DNA from: Erysipelotrichaceae bacterium UBA4808
GTDB taxonomy: Bacteria; Bacillota_I; Bacilli_A; Erysipelotrichales; Erysipelotrichaceae
Reading direction: 5' to 3'
NCBI GenBank assembly: GCA_002402585.1
Contig: DHGC01000015.1
Coordinates: forward strand, 1-6,632
DNA: 6,632 nucleotides
In this document: positions 1 to 6,129 of the stretch, in pieces
Numbering within the stretch: the first letter of the stretch is position 1
How the letters are laid out: every line of letters starts with the position of its first letter
The notes under the pieces: model-generated
Seen by the model: the letters and a program-made list of their open reading frames with translations, nothing else
Database searches by the model: none
What the model was told of the DNA's origin: nothing
Translations under genes and position numbers: made by a program

Positions 1-7
1 GAAGCAC

Positions 8-2395
8 ATGAAAGTAAGCATGCAGTGGTTGGGTCGCTATGTTGACTTAACGAACATCAAAGCAGAAGATTTAGCCGAAAAGCTCACCTTAGCTGGTTTG
101 GAAGTCGAAGGCATCGAGCCCATCGCGCAGGGAACGAACCTGGTCATTGGGGAAGTTGTATTCTGTGAAGCGCATCCGGATTCGGATCATTTATCCATCA
201 CCAAAGTCAATGTAGGGGATGAAGTCTTGGATATCGTGTGTGGTGCGCCGAATGTGGCCAAGGGACAAAAAGTCATCGTGGCTAAAGTGGGGGCTGTCTT
301 ACCTGAAATCACGATCAAAGCATCGAATATCAAAGGCCAAGCCAGCAATGGCATGATTTGCTCGTTATTGGAGATTGGAATCAATCCGAAGACTTTAAGT
401 GATGATCAGAAGAATGGCATCGAAGTTTTGGATCCAAGTTTAGAAGTGGGTCAGGAAGCACTTCGTGCGTTAGGTTTGGATGATGTGATCTTGGACATCA
501 AACAAACACCGAACCGGAGTGATTTTAACGCGCTTTGGTCGGTTGCGTATGAAGTGGGGGCTTTGTTTAATCGTGAAGTCAAATTACCTTGGCAAAAAGA
601 CTTTGCGTTAGTGGGTTCAAAGAGTGATCTGATCATTTCTTCAAAAACAGCTAAATGTCCATTAATCTATGGTAAAAAGATAGGTCGCGTCACAATCAAA
701 CCAAGTCCTGAATGGATGCGTCGTGATTTGGAAGCCGTCGGTATGAAGTCCATTAACAGTGTGGTGGATATTTCAAACTATGTCATGTTGGAAACAGGTC
801 AACCTTTGCATTTCTACGATGGCGCAAAGTTACCTAAAATGGAAATCATCGTTAAAGAAGGTTTGAATGAAAGCATTACGACCTTGGATGGGTCGGAGTT
901 GCCTTTGGATCCAAATGACATCATCATCACCTCAAACAATCAAGCAATCGGACTAGCCGGTATCATGGGGGGAGAAGACAGCAAGATCGATGAGCTTACG
1001 CAGAGCATCGTCATTGAAGCAGCTCAATTCTCACCCAGCCAGATCCGCCATACTTCACGACGTGTGAATCTGCTCACGGAAGCCAGTCAGCGTTTCGTGA
1101 AGGGCTTGGATCCTCAAAGCATCTTGAAAGCATTGGATCGCGCAACGGCATTGTTGGTTGATTATGCCGATGCACAGATGATCGAAGAGACCGTCAATCG
1201 TGGAGCGGTTTCAAACGAATTGCTTAAAGTCCGTGTTCATCTTCAACACATCAATGATTTATTGGGTACAGAAGTTCGTTTAGAAACGGCTATGGATATC
1301 TTCACGCGACTTCATTTTGGGCCTGTTGAAAAAGAGGGTTTGATCGAATGTACGATTCCAAGCTATCGTCTGGATATCCGTGTCGCGGAAGATTTGATTG
1401 AAGAAGTCGGACGTTTCATTGGGTATGCGGATCTGAAGGGAAGCTTGCCCGTCATGCCGACAACACAAGGTTCATATGATGCTCGCCAAGCGATGCGTCA
1501 ACGTTTACGTCAATTGTCCCTAGGTTTCGGTTTGAATGAAGTCATCACCTACAGTTTGGTTCATGAAGATAAAACAAAAATGGGTGTTTATCCATTGGAG
1601 AATCCTGCGAGTCTTTTATCGCCTTTGAGCGAAGAGCGTCGTTACATCCGTAATAACCTTTTAGCGAGCATGTTGGAGACAGCTGCTTACAATCAAGCGC
1701 ATAAGATCAAGGATTTTGGAATCTTTGAAGTCTCAAATTTGAATACGATCGCAATCAATCAGGAACGTTATGCGTTTATCCTGAGTGGACAATATGAACG
1801 CTCCATCTGGCAAAAACAAGTTTTACCGTATGATTATTATGCCGCAAAAGGCATCGTGGAGCGTCTGCTGAGTGAATTGGGCGTCAATCTCAGTCGCGTT
1901 CGTTTTGATTCCAATGAGGGATCGACCTTCTTCCATCCTTTGCGCTCAGCCATCGTCAAGATTGATAATAAAGCCTTTGGCGTGATTGGAGAGATTCATC
2001 CTAAGCTGGCGAAAGCACAAGATTTAAGTACAGTGGTCATGGGCGAACTCATCATTGAACAACTCTTATCTTTGAAATTGGCAAAGGTTCGTTTCAGCCC
2101 AGTCAATAAAATGCCTGCAGTTGTACGTGATATCGCCTTGGTTGTGGATGAGGCTGTGATGGTCAATGATATTGAAAAAGTCATCAAGGCTGTTTCAAAG
2201 GATCGCATTCAATCGGTTCAAATCTTTGATGTCTATCAAGGGGATAAAGTTGAGACAGGTAAGAAATCCATTGCGCTGAAAATCGTTTATCAAGCCAATG
2301 ATCATACGCTCAGTGAAGAAGAAATCACGCAATTGTATAACAATACCATTGAAGCGTGTAAAAAAGGCTTGAATGCACAGTTGCGTATCGCTTAA
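8..2395 (+). CDS. pheT: Phenylalanyl-tRNA synthetase beta subunit
   Basis: Beta subunit of the cytoplasmic alpha2-beta2 enzyme that charges tRNA-Phe with phenylalanine. The 795-residue length is normal for the bacterial form. Visible domains in order: the usual N-terminus (MKVSMQWLGRYVDL); an EMAP/OB-fold tRNA-binding domain at about 43-150 (HPDSDHL, CGAPNV); TPNRSD at 167-172; the B3/4 editing domain at about 210-370, with GQPLH at 264-268 and IEAAQFSP at 336-343; the B5 domain at about 405-475, ending in the acidic EDLIEEVGR motif at 461-469; and a C-terminal ferredoxin-fold anticodon-binding domain at about 696-795. His268 and Glu337 appear to match the E. coli editing residues His261 and Glu334, so hydrolysis of Tyr-tRNA-Phe is probably kept. 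Only seven bases precede the ATG, so its ribosome binding site and the expected upstream pheS cannot be seen. No terminator separates it from the next gene. Confidence 0.98.
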   Translation: MKVSMQWLGRYVDLTNIKAEDLAEKLTLAGLEVEGIEPIAQGTNLVIGEVVFCEAHPDSDHLSITKVNVGDEVLDIVCGAPNVAKGQKVIVAKVGAVLPEITIKASNIKGQASNGMICSLLEIGINPKTLSDDQKNGIEVLDPSLEVGQEALRALGLDDVILDIKQTPNRSDFNALWSVAYEVGALFNREVKLPWQKDFALVGSKSDLIISSKTAKCPLIYGKKIGRVTIKPSPEWMRRDLEAVGMKSINSVVDISNYVMLETGQPLHFYDGAKLPKMEIIVKEGLNESITTLDGSELPLDPNDIIITSNNQAIGLAGIMGGEDSKIDELTQSIVIEAAQFSPSQIRHTSRRVNLLTEASQRFVKGLDPQSILKALDRATALLVDYADAQMIEETVNRGAVSNELLKVRVHLQHINDLLGTEVRLETAMDIFTRLHFGPVEKEGLIECTIPSYRLDIRVAEDLIEEVGRFIGYADLKGSLPVMPTTQGSYDARQAMRQRLRQLSLGFGLNEVITYSLVHEDKTKMGVYPLENPASLLSPLSEERRYIRNNLLASMLETAAYNQAHKIKDFGIFEVSNLNTIAINQERYAFILSGQYERSIWQKQVLPYDYYAAKGIVERLLSELGVNLSRVRFDSNEGSTFFHPLRSAIVKIDNKAFGVIGEIHPKLAKAQDLSTVVMGELIIEQLLSLKLAKVRFSPVNKMPAVVRDIALVVDEAVMVNDIEKVIKAVSKDRIQSVQIFDVYQGDKVETGKKSIALKIVYQANDHTLSEEEITQLYNNTIEACKKGLNAQLRIA

Positions 2396-2398
2396 AAT
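2369..2398 (+). promoter_or_regulatory. Possible sigma-A promoter for the yebC-family gene
   Basis: TTGAAT at 2369-2374 and TAAAAT at 2393-2398 are separated by 18 bases. They match the consensus hexamers at 4/6 and 5/6 positions. The -10 element overlaps the TAA stop of pheT at 2393-2395. Transcription would start near 2405, leaving a short leader that still contains the ribosome binding site at 2411-2419. This would let yebC be transcribed apart from pheST as well as by readthrough. It is a pattern match only. Confidence 0.4.
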
Positions 2399-2422
2399 AA
2401 CAAAGTAACAAAGAGGTGTGAC

Positions 2423-3139
2423 ATGGGAAGAGCGTTTGAAGTAAGAAAAAAGGCAAGAGAAAAAACGAATGCCTCTAAGACGAAGATTTATTCACGTTTT
2501 GGGAAAGAATTGTTCATAGCAGCGAAAGCAGGCATTCCAGATCCAGAGATGAATCAGGGACTTAAGCGCATGGTTGAGCGTGCCAAGGCCAATCAAGTGC
2601 CTGCAGATGTCATCAAGCGTGCGATTGATAAAGCCAAAGGGGGATCCGAGGACAGCTATACCAGTGTTCGCTACGAAGGATTTGGACCTGGGAATTGCAC
2701 GATCATCGTGGATTGTTTGACAGACAATGTGAATCGGACGGTCAGTGATGTTCGTAATTGTTTTACGAAGACCAAATCAAAGTTTGGTGTTTCGGGTTCG
2801 GTTGCACACTTATATGACCATATTGGGATCTTGGCTTTTGCGTATGACAATGATGAGCAAATCTTAGATTGTTTGATTGAAAATGAAGTGGATGTTTTGG
2901 ATGTGGAAAAGGAAGATGAAACGATCAATGTGACGGTTCATCCCAATGACTTATATAAAGCAAAAGCAGCGATTGAAACCTTGCTTCCAGAGATTGAATT
3001 CAGCGCATTGGAAACGACGATGGTCCCTCACGAAACAGTCACTTTGAGTGGGGATGATGAAGAGTTGTTCAATCGATTCATGAACATGATCGATGAATTG
3101 GATGATGTTCAAGAAGTCTATCACAATGTTGAGATGTAA
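2423..3139 (+). CDS. YebC/PmpR family protein, YeeI/YebC2 type
   Basis: A 238-residue cytoplasmic protein of the YebC (TACO1) family. It has the family core NQGLKRMVERAKANQVP at 44-60, IKRAIDKAKGGS at 64-75 and YEGFGPG at 84-90, then NVNRTVSDVR at 102-111 and the terminal YHNV at 233-236. The N-terminus (MGRAFEVRKKA...ASKTKIYSRFGKE) resembles Bacillus YeeI and E. coli YeeN rather than the ruvC-linked YebC, and no ruvABC genes are nearby. The family was first annotated as transcriptional regulators. Newer work as I remember it describes YebC proteins, including Bacillus YebC2 (YeeI), as translation factors that relieve ribosome stalling at proline-rich stretches, as mitochondrial TACO1 does. 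The start is fixed by AAGAGGTGT at 2411-2419, six bases from the ATG. The neighbour pheT fits a translation role. The family call is firm; the molecular role is inferred. Confidence 0.95.
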   Translation: MGRAFEVRKKAREKTNASKTKIYSRFGKELFIAAKAGIPDPEMNQGLKRMVERAKANQVPADVIKRAIDKAKGGSEDSYTSVRYEGFGPGNCTIIVDCLTDNVNRTVSDVRNCFTKTKSKFGVSGSVAHLYDHIGILAFAYDNDEQILDCLIENEVDVLDVEKEDETINVTVHPNDLYKAKAAIETLLPEIEFSALETTMVPHETVTLSGDDEELFNRFMNMIDELDDVQEVYHNVEM

Positions 3140-3163
3140 AAAGCACAATCACGTGCTTTTTTT
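3138..3163. terminator. Bidirectional terminator shared by convergent yebC and tmcAL
   Basis: A hairpin with left arm AAAAAGCAC at 3138-3146, a six-base loop at 3147-3152 and right arm GTGCTTTTT at 3153-3161. A seven-T run at 3157-3163 follows on the + strand. On the - strand the same hairpin is followed by a five-T run (complement of 3138-3142). The left arm begins within the yebC TAA stop. The tmcAL TGA stop (3149-3151) lies in the loop, so the last tmcAL codons form part of the stem. Confidence 0.8.
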
Positions 3164-4276
3164 GTAAAGGATTGGACCTTCGATTTCGCGTTGGATTAGT
3201 TTTAAACGCTCTTCTACGTCTAATGCATGGGCATAGACGCTGGTCGCTCGCATTTCGATCGTGCGGTAGGAAGATGGGACTTGGTTGAACCGTGAGGCGA
3301 TGTGAACGTATTCAAGGTCTCTGAAACGTTTTAGATAGTCTTGACCCTTTTCATTAAACCCAAGTACTCTTAGAGTAGTGATGGGCGCGAGTTTCTTAAT
3401 TTCACACCGTTTGGTATGGGTGAGGAGATGGGTCAATGCGCGTTGGATGCGTGCCCGTGTGTATCGCTTTGATATCGAAGCTTGTATGAAGCTTTCAAAA
3501 TCAGTCGCGTGTTTGATTTGCTTGGTAAGATGATTTTCAAGTCCTTCATCCATTAAGAAAATTTCGCTCAAATCCTGCTTATCCAAGCTGATGAGCTTGG
3601 TTTGAATGTAAGTGAAGTAGTTATCCCATGAAATGGGTTTCGTTTGTTTAAGCGCTTCTGCCATCGGTGTGGTGTTGGATACATCTTGATTGAGGCGCAC
3701 GGCTTTACGAATAGCCGTTGCGCTTGCAATGTCGCTACTTATGGATTCGTCATGATAATGATTGGTACGTGCGATCGTATGGGCTTGAATCCCTGTGTTT
3801 TGAATCGCTTTAAGGTAAGCGATGGCAAGGATATCATTGGGATGGTACGATCCATGAACCATGCCATAGGCTTTGGGATAGCCCATGCCTTGACTGAGAT
3901 GTTCTTTGAGACCATCCACATTGATGGGTAATTCTGCCATCAATTGGAGACTTTCAAGATCGTTGCTTTCACTTCCAAAGACGATGTCGGTACAACCCAC
4001 CAATTCAAGGATACGAACAGACGCATTCGCGAAGTGCTTGGCACTTTGTACGACGTAAGGATAGGGGAGCTCCAGTACTAAATCCACACCGTGCTCTAAA
4101 GCGGCTTGCGTCCGCTGCCATTTATTAAGAATCGTGGGTTCACCCCGTTGTACAAAGTGACCTGACATGACGCATATCAAAAGATCGCACTGAGTGATTT
4201 CACGTGCTTTTTGGATGTGATACAAGTGTCCATTGTGGAAAGGATTGTATTCAGTGATCAGTCCCGTTATTTTCAT
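3149..4276 (-). CDS. tmcAL: tRNA(Met) cytidine acetate ligase TmcAL (YlbM)
   Basis: A 375-residue nucleotidyltransferase-fold enzyme. The family uses ATP and acetate to make N4-acetylcytidine at the wobble position (C34) of elongator tRNA-Met, through an acetyl-adenylate. The N-terminal signature is GLITEYNPFHNGH at 5-17, with the HxGH-type ATP-binding motif HNGH at 14-17. Further family blocks are VMSGHFVQRGEP at 36-47, ASVRILELVGCTDIVFGSE at 85-103, RTNHYHD at 170-176 and SATAIR at 185-190. Bacillus YlbM is somewhat longer, and the difference seems to lie in the C-terminal half. An ATG at 4334-4336 would add 20 residues but overlap the divergent hydrolase start. The start at 4276 puts the conserved motif where the family has it. 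Almost no ribosome binding site precedes it (TTGAG directly abutting the ATG). It converges on yebC and diverges from the hydrolase. Confidence 0.95.
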   Translation of the reverse strand: MKITGLITEYNPFHNGHLYHIQKAREITQCDLLICVMSGHFVQRGEPTILNKWQRTQAALEHGVDLVLELPYPYVVQSAKHFANASVRILELVGCTDIVFGSESNDLESLQLMAELPINVDGLKEHLSQGMGYPKAYGMVHGSYHPNDILAIAYLKAIQNTGIQAHTIARTNHYHDESISSDIASATAIRKAVRLNQDVSNTTPMAEALKQTKPISWDNYFTYIQTKLISLDKQDLSEIFLMDEGLENHLTKQIKHATDFESFIQASISKRYTRARIQRALTHLLTHTKRCEIKKLAPITTLRVLGFNEKGQDYLKRFRDLEYVHIASRFNQVPSSYRTIEMRATSVYAHALDVEERLKLIQREIEGPILYKKST

Positions 4277-4334
4277 CTCAATTAATATACCATAAGATCT
4301 GTAACGGTGTATGATAAATGAAAGAGGTTCCATC
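4277..4334. promoter_or_regulatory. Divergent start region between tmcAL and the hydrolase
   Basis: These 58 bases separate the two divergent start codons and should hold or adjoin both promoters. On the - strand TATATT (complement of 4284-4289, 5/6 to consensus) lies seven bases before the tmcAL ATG, with no good -35. On the + strand TATGAT at 4310-4315 (5/6) and TAAGAT at 4293-4298 (4/6, with TTTTCA at 4270-4275 as a poor -35) are candidates for the hydrolase. None is decisive, and I see no clear operator palindrome. Confidence 0.35.
4321..4327 (+). promoter_or_regulatory. Ribosome binding site deciding the hydrolase start
   Basis: AAAGAGG lies seven bases before the ATG at 4335. This favours 4335 over the in-frame ATG at 4311, which has no purine-rich site before it and whose extra eight residues would be encoded across the ribosome binding site itself. 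Confidence 0.8.
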
Positions 4335-5255
4335 ATGGTTAAAGAAATCTTATACGTATCACCGTTTGATCATCAAAAGATGAAAGCATACTTATATGAA
4401 GTTGATCAACCCAAAGCATTGATCGCGGTTTTCCATGGCATGGCAGAGCACCAAAAGCGCTACAAGCATTTCGCTCAAGAACTTAATAAAGCAGGATATA
4501 ATGTCTTGACCATTGATCATCGAGGTCACGGGGAAAGTCTTTATGATGGTAATATCAAAGGATATTTTGCGAATCAAGATGGTTGGCAGAAGAATCTTGA
4601 GGATTGTCACACCATCATCAAAGACCATCGCAGGGGCTTACCGCTCATCTTATTTGGGCACAGTATGGGTTCTTTATTTGCGCGCTTGTATCTCAAGGCG
4701 TTTGCGTCTGAATTGAGTGCTGTTTATCTAAGTGGATCACCGGATGAGAGTCCAATGGCAAATGTTGGTTATCAATTGGCTAAAACAATTCGTTTGATTT
4801 TTGGACGTAAACATCCTTCACCCTTGATGACCAAATTGTCCTTTGGGGCTTTTAATAAGCAGATTGAAAATCCACGCACATCCATGGACTGGTTGAGTGT
4901 CAATCCAGATAATGTGGATGCGTATATCAAAGATCCTTTGTGTGGCTTTGATTTCACAGTGCAAGCTTTTATCGATATGTTGGAAGGCATGGCCGATGTG
5001 TATCGTGGAACGGATTGGAACTGTAACGATCCTGAACTTCCCATTCGTTTTGAGAGCGGCGCAATGGATCCATGTTTCGAACCCGGCGGTTTAAAAAGAG
5101 CAGTGGAACGTTTGGAAAGCATTGGATATCGCAATGTAAGTTACCGCTTGATCGAAGGGTGTCGGCATGAAATCTACAATGACATTAAGCGTGATCAACT
5201 AATCTCTGAGTTTACTACCTGGTTGGATGAATGTTTAAAGATGAATAGGCGTTGA
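4335..5255 (+). CDS. Alpha/beta hydrolase, serine lipase/lysophospholipase type
   Basis: A 306-residue serine hydrolase of the alpha/beta fold, in the group annotated as serine aminopeptidase S33, monoacylglycerol lipase or lysophospholipase (PldB-like). The oxyanion HG is at 34-35 (VFHGMAEH), followed by IDHRGHGES at 60-68. The nucleophile elbow GHSMG is at 108-112 with Ser110. The acid is probably Asp245 (SGAMDPCF) and the base His278 (EGCRHEIYND). A cap-like segment with few recognisable motifs lies at about 135-235. There is no signal peptide or membrane segment, so it is likely cytoplasmic. Probable substrates are monoacylglycerols, lysophospholipids or similar esters, but the sequence does not settle this. 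It sits between ylbM and ylbN, and its stop overlaps the -35 element of the next promoter. No terminator follows, so some readthrough into yceD-rpmF is likely. Confidence 0.9.
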   Translation: MVKEILYVSPFDHQKMKAYLYEVDQPKALIAVFHGMAEHQKRYKHFAQELNKAGYNVLTIDHRGHGESLYDGNIKGYFANQDGWQKNLEDCHTIIKDHRRGLPLILFGHSMGSLFARLYLKAFASELSAVYLSGSPDESPMANVGYQLAKTIRLIFGRKHPSPLMTKLSFGAFNKQIENPRTSMDWLSVNPDNVDAYIKDPLCGFDFTVQAFIDMLEGMADVYRGTDWNCNDPELPIRFESGAMDPCFEPGGLKRAVERLESIGYRNVSYRLIEGCRHEIYNDIKRDQLISEFTTWLDECLKMNRR

Positions 5256-5280
5256 CTTTTAGAAGCTTTATCTTTATAAT
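5252..5280 (+). promoter_or_regulatory. Strong sigma-A promoter for yceD-rpmF
   Basis: TTGACT at 5252-5257 and TATAAT at 5275-5280 are exactly 17 bases apart, matching 11 of 12 consensus positions. The start would be near 5287, giving a leader of about 20 bases before the yceD ATG, with AAAAGGTGA at 5294-5302 as ribosome binding site. The -35 hexamer includes the TGA stop of the hydrolase (5253-5255). The strength suits a ribosomal protein operon. Confidence 0.85.
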
Positions 5281-5306
5281 AAGTCCGTTGACGAAAAGGT
5301 GATTTT

Positions 5307-5831
5307 ATGAAATGGGCGAAACGTGATATTCTTCGAATTCCAGTGGAAGGTGAAGAGGTCCAAGCAAGCTTGAGCTTTACGGAAGATGCGATTCCAGGAT
5401 ACATGAATATCCGTCGAATCGAGTCGGTTCATGTGAAGGCGAAACTTAGCTATGATGCGCATTCGGAAGTCTTGCTTGTGGATGTGGATATGAAGGGGAA
5501 GATGATTCTCCCATGTTCCATCAGCTTTCAAGATGTACCCTATTCATTTAAAACGTCGTCACGATTAGCCTTTAGCTTCACGCAAACGGATATTGAATCG
5601 GATGTGATCATTGTCGAGGGCGAAGAACTTGATTTCGATCCTGAGATTCTGGCCTTGATTTGGATGGAAGTACCCCCACGGGTCATCAGCCCAAAGATCA
5701 TGGAATTACCGCAGGGTGAGGGTTGGGAAGTCGTGAGTGAAGAAGAATTCAGACGTCGCAAAGAAGAGAAGATCGATCCAAGATTAGCTAAGATCTTGGA
5801 GTACAAAGCACAAGATGATGAGGAGGTGTGA
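5307..5831 (+). CDS. YceD/DUF177 family protein (YlbN-like)
   Basis: A 174-residue member of the DUF177/YceD family, close in length to Bacillus YlbN. Family features are the basic-hydrophobic start (KWAKRDILRIP), the block LPCSISFQDVPYSF at 68-81, the acidic stretch EGEELDFDPEILALIWMEVPP at about 104-124 (in the usual place of E-x-x-D-L-x-x-x-I/V-x-E), and the C-terminal IDPRLAKIL at 156-164. The cysteine often found near residue 128 in relatives (a P-x-C motif) is absent here. The family is nearly always encoded beside rpmF; plant and bacterial relatives have been linked to 23S rRNA accumulation or processing, but the molecular activity is not firmly known. Its last codons contain the rpmF ribosome binding site and its stop is three bases before the rpmF ATG, so the two are co-expressed and probably translationally coupled. 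Confidence 0.9.
   Translation: MKWAKRDILRIPVEGEEVQASLSFTEDAIPGYMNIRRIESVHVKAKLSYDAHSEVLLVDVDMKGKMILPCSISFQDVPYSFKTSSRLAFSFTQTDIESDVIIVEGEELDFDPEILALIWMEVPPRVISPKIMELPQGEGWEVVSEEEFRRRKEEKIDPRLAKILEYKAQDDEEV
5821..5828 (+). promoter_or_regulatory. Strong rpmF ribosome binding site inside yceD
   Basis: AGGAGGTG is almost perfectly complementary to the 3' end of 16S rRNA. Counting from AGGAGG it lies eight bases from the rpmF ATG. It also encodes the last Glu-Glu-Val of YceD, so ribosomes finishing yceD pass over it. Confidence 0.9.
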
Positions 5832-5834
5832 TTC

Positions 5835-5996
5835 ATGGCTGTACAACAAAGACGCGTTTCTAAAACGAGAAAAGCAAAACGTAGAACACATTACAAATTG
5901 GCTGCTCCTACTTTAGTTAAATGTCCTTCGTGTGGTGAGTTTAAGTTGCCTCATCATGTATGTGAATGTGGACATTACGAAAGTAAGAAAAATTAA
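5835..5996 (+). CDS. rpmF: 50S ribosomal protein L32 (bL32), zinc-type
   Basis: A 53-residue large-subunit ribosomal protein. It starts with the typical basic segment MAVQQRRVSKTRKAKRRTHY (residues 1-20), then KCPSCGEFKLPHHVCECG. The cysteines are Cys30, Cys33, Cys43 and Cys45: the first pair is the usual C-x2-C, the second is C-x-C instead of the C-x2-C of Bacillus L32. A zinc site is still likely. The protein ends soon after (HYESKKN), without the longer tail of many homologues. The start is set by the strong ribosome binding site at 5821-5828. It is the second gene of the yceD-rpmF unit and is followed directly by a terminator. As in other Bacillota, it is not followed by the plsX-fab genes that follow it in proteobacteria. 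Confidence 0.97.
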   Translation: MAVQQRRVSKTRKAKRRTHYKLAAPTLVKCPSCGEFKLPHHVCECGHYESKKN

Positions 5997-5997
5997 G

Positions 5998-6018
5998 AAA
6001 GCGAATTTCGTTTTTTTT
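5998..6018 (+). terminator. Weak intrinsic terminator after rpmF
   Basis: A short hairpin two bases after the rpmF stop: AAAGCGA at 5998-6004 pairs with TCGTTTT at 6008-6014 (one G-T pair, three-base loop). It sits on an eight-T run at 6011-6018. The stem is A/T-rich and partly uses the T run itself, so termination may be incomplete. Confidence 0.6.
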
Positions 6019-6069
6019 AATCAAAAGTTCAATTGATTTGATCTGATTTCATTACGAAATAGACCATTT

Positions 6070-6109
6070 AGGAGATTTCCATAAAAATATGGAAATCTCT
6101 TTTATTTTT
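6070..6109 (+). terminator. Strong intrinsic terminator upstream of mraZ
   Basis: A perfect 11-base inverted repeat, GAGATTTCCAT at 6072-6082 and ATGGAAATCTC at 6089-6099, with a six-base A-rich loop that can close by one more pair. It is followed by TTTTATTTTT at 6100-6109. The T tract lies only on the + side, so it terminates rightward transcription. It probably ends yceD-rpmF transcripts that pass the first terminator and insulates the dcw cluster. Confidence 0.85.
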
Positions 6110-6128
6110 ATATGGATAGGACTATAAT
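6101..6128 (+). promoter_or_regulatory. Probable mraZ promoter
   Basis: A perfect TATAAT lies at 6123-6128. The -35 region falls in the T tract of the preceding terminator; the best match is TTTATT at 6101-6106 with 16-base spacing (3/6). There is no TG extension. The start would be near 6135, inside the repeat array described next. A good -10 with a poor -35 suggests a modest promoter or one helped by an A/T-rich upstream region. Confidence 0.6.
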
Positions 6129-6129
6129 G

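Noticed and set aside
1..7. The end of pheS overlapping the pheT start.
   Set aside because: Seven bases are too few to identify a gene end or a ribosome binding site; pheS is expected only from general gene order.
3644..3931. A 95-codon open frame on the + strand opposite tmcAL.
   Set aside because: It lies wholly inside the well-supported tmcAL gene on the other strand, has no recognisable protein features, and is best seen as a shadow frame.
4311..4334. An upstream start for the hydrolase at 4311.
   Set aside because: The region encoding the extra residues contains the good ribosome binding site for 4335, and no site precedes 4311.
4277..4336. A 20-residue N-terminal extension of tmcAL from the ATG at 4334-4336.
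   Set aside because: It would overlap the hydrolase start codon, has no ribosome binding site, and the added residues do not resemble family members, which begin at the MKITGLITEYNPFHNGH segment.
4772..5134. A 120-codon open frame on the - strand opposite the hydrolase.
   Set aside because: It is antisense to a gene with an intact catalytic triad and shows no family motifs.
6046..6099. A riboswitch or attenuator formed by alternative pairing of ATTTC/GAAAT segments with the strong terminator.
   Set aside because: The alternative stems are only five bases and A/T-rich against an 11-base perfect terminator stem. No known riboswitch core or leader peptide is visible, and the segment is better explained as the end of the rpmF unit.
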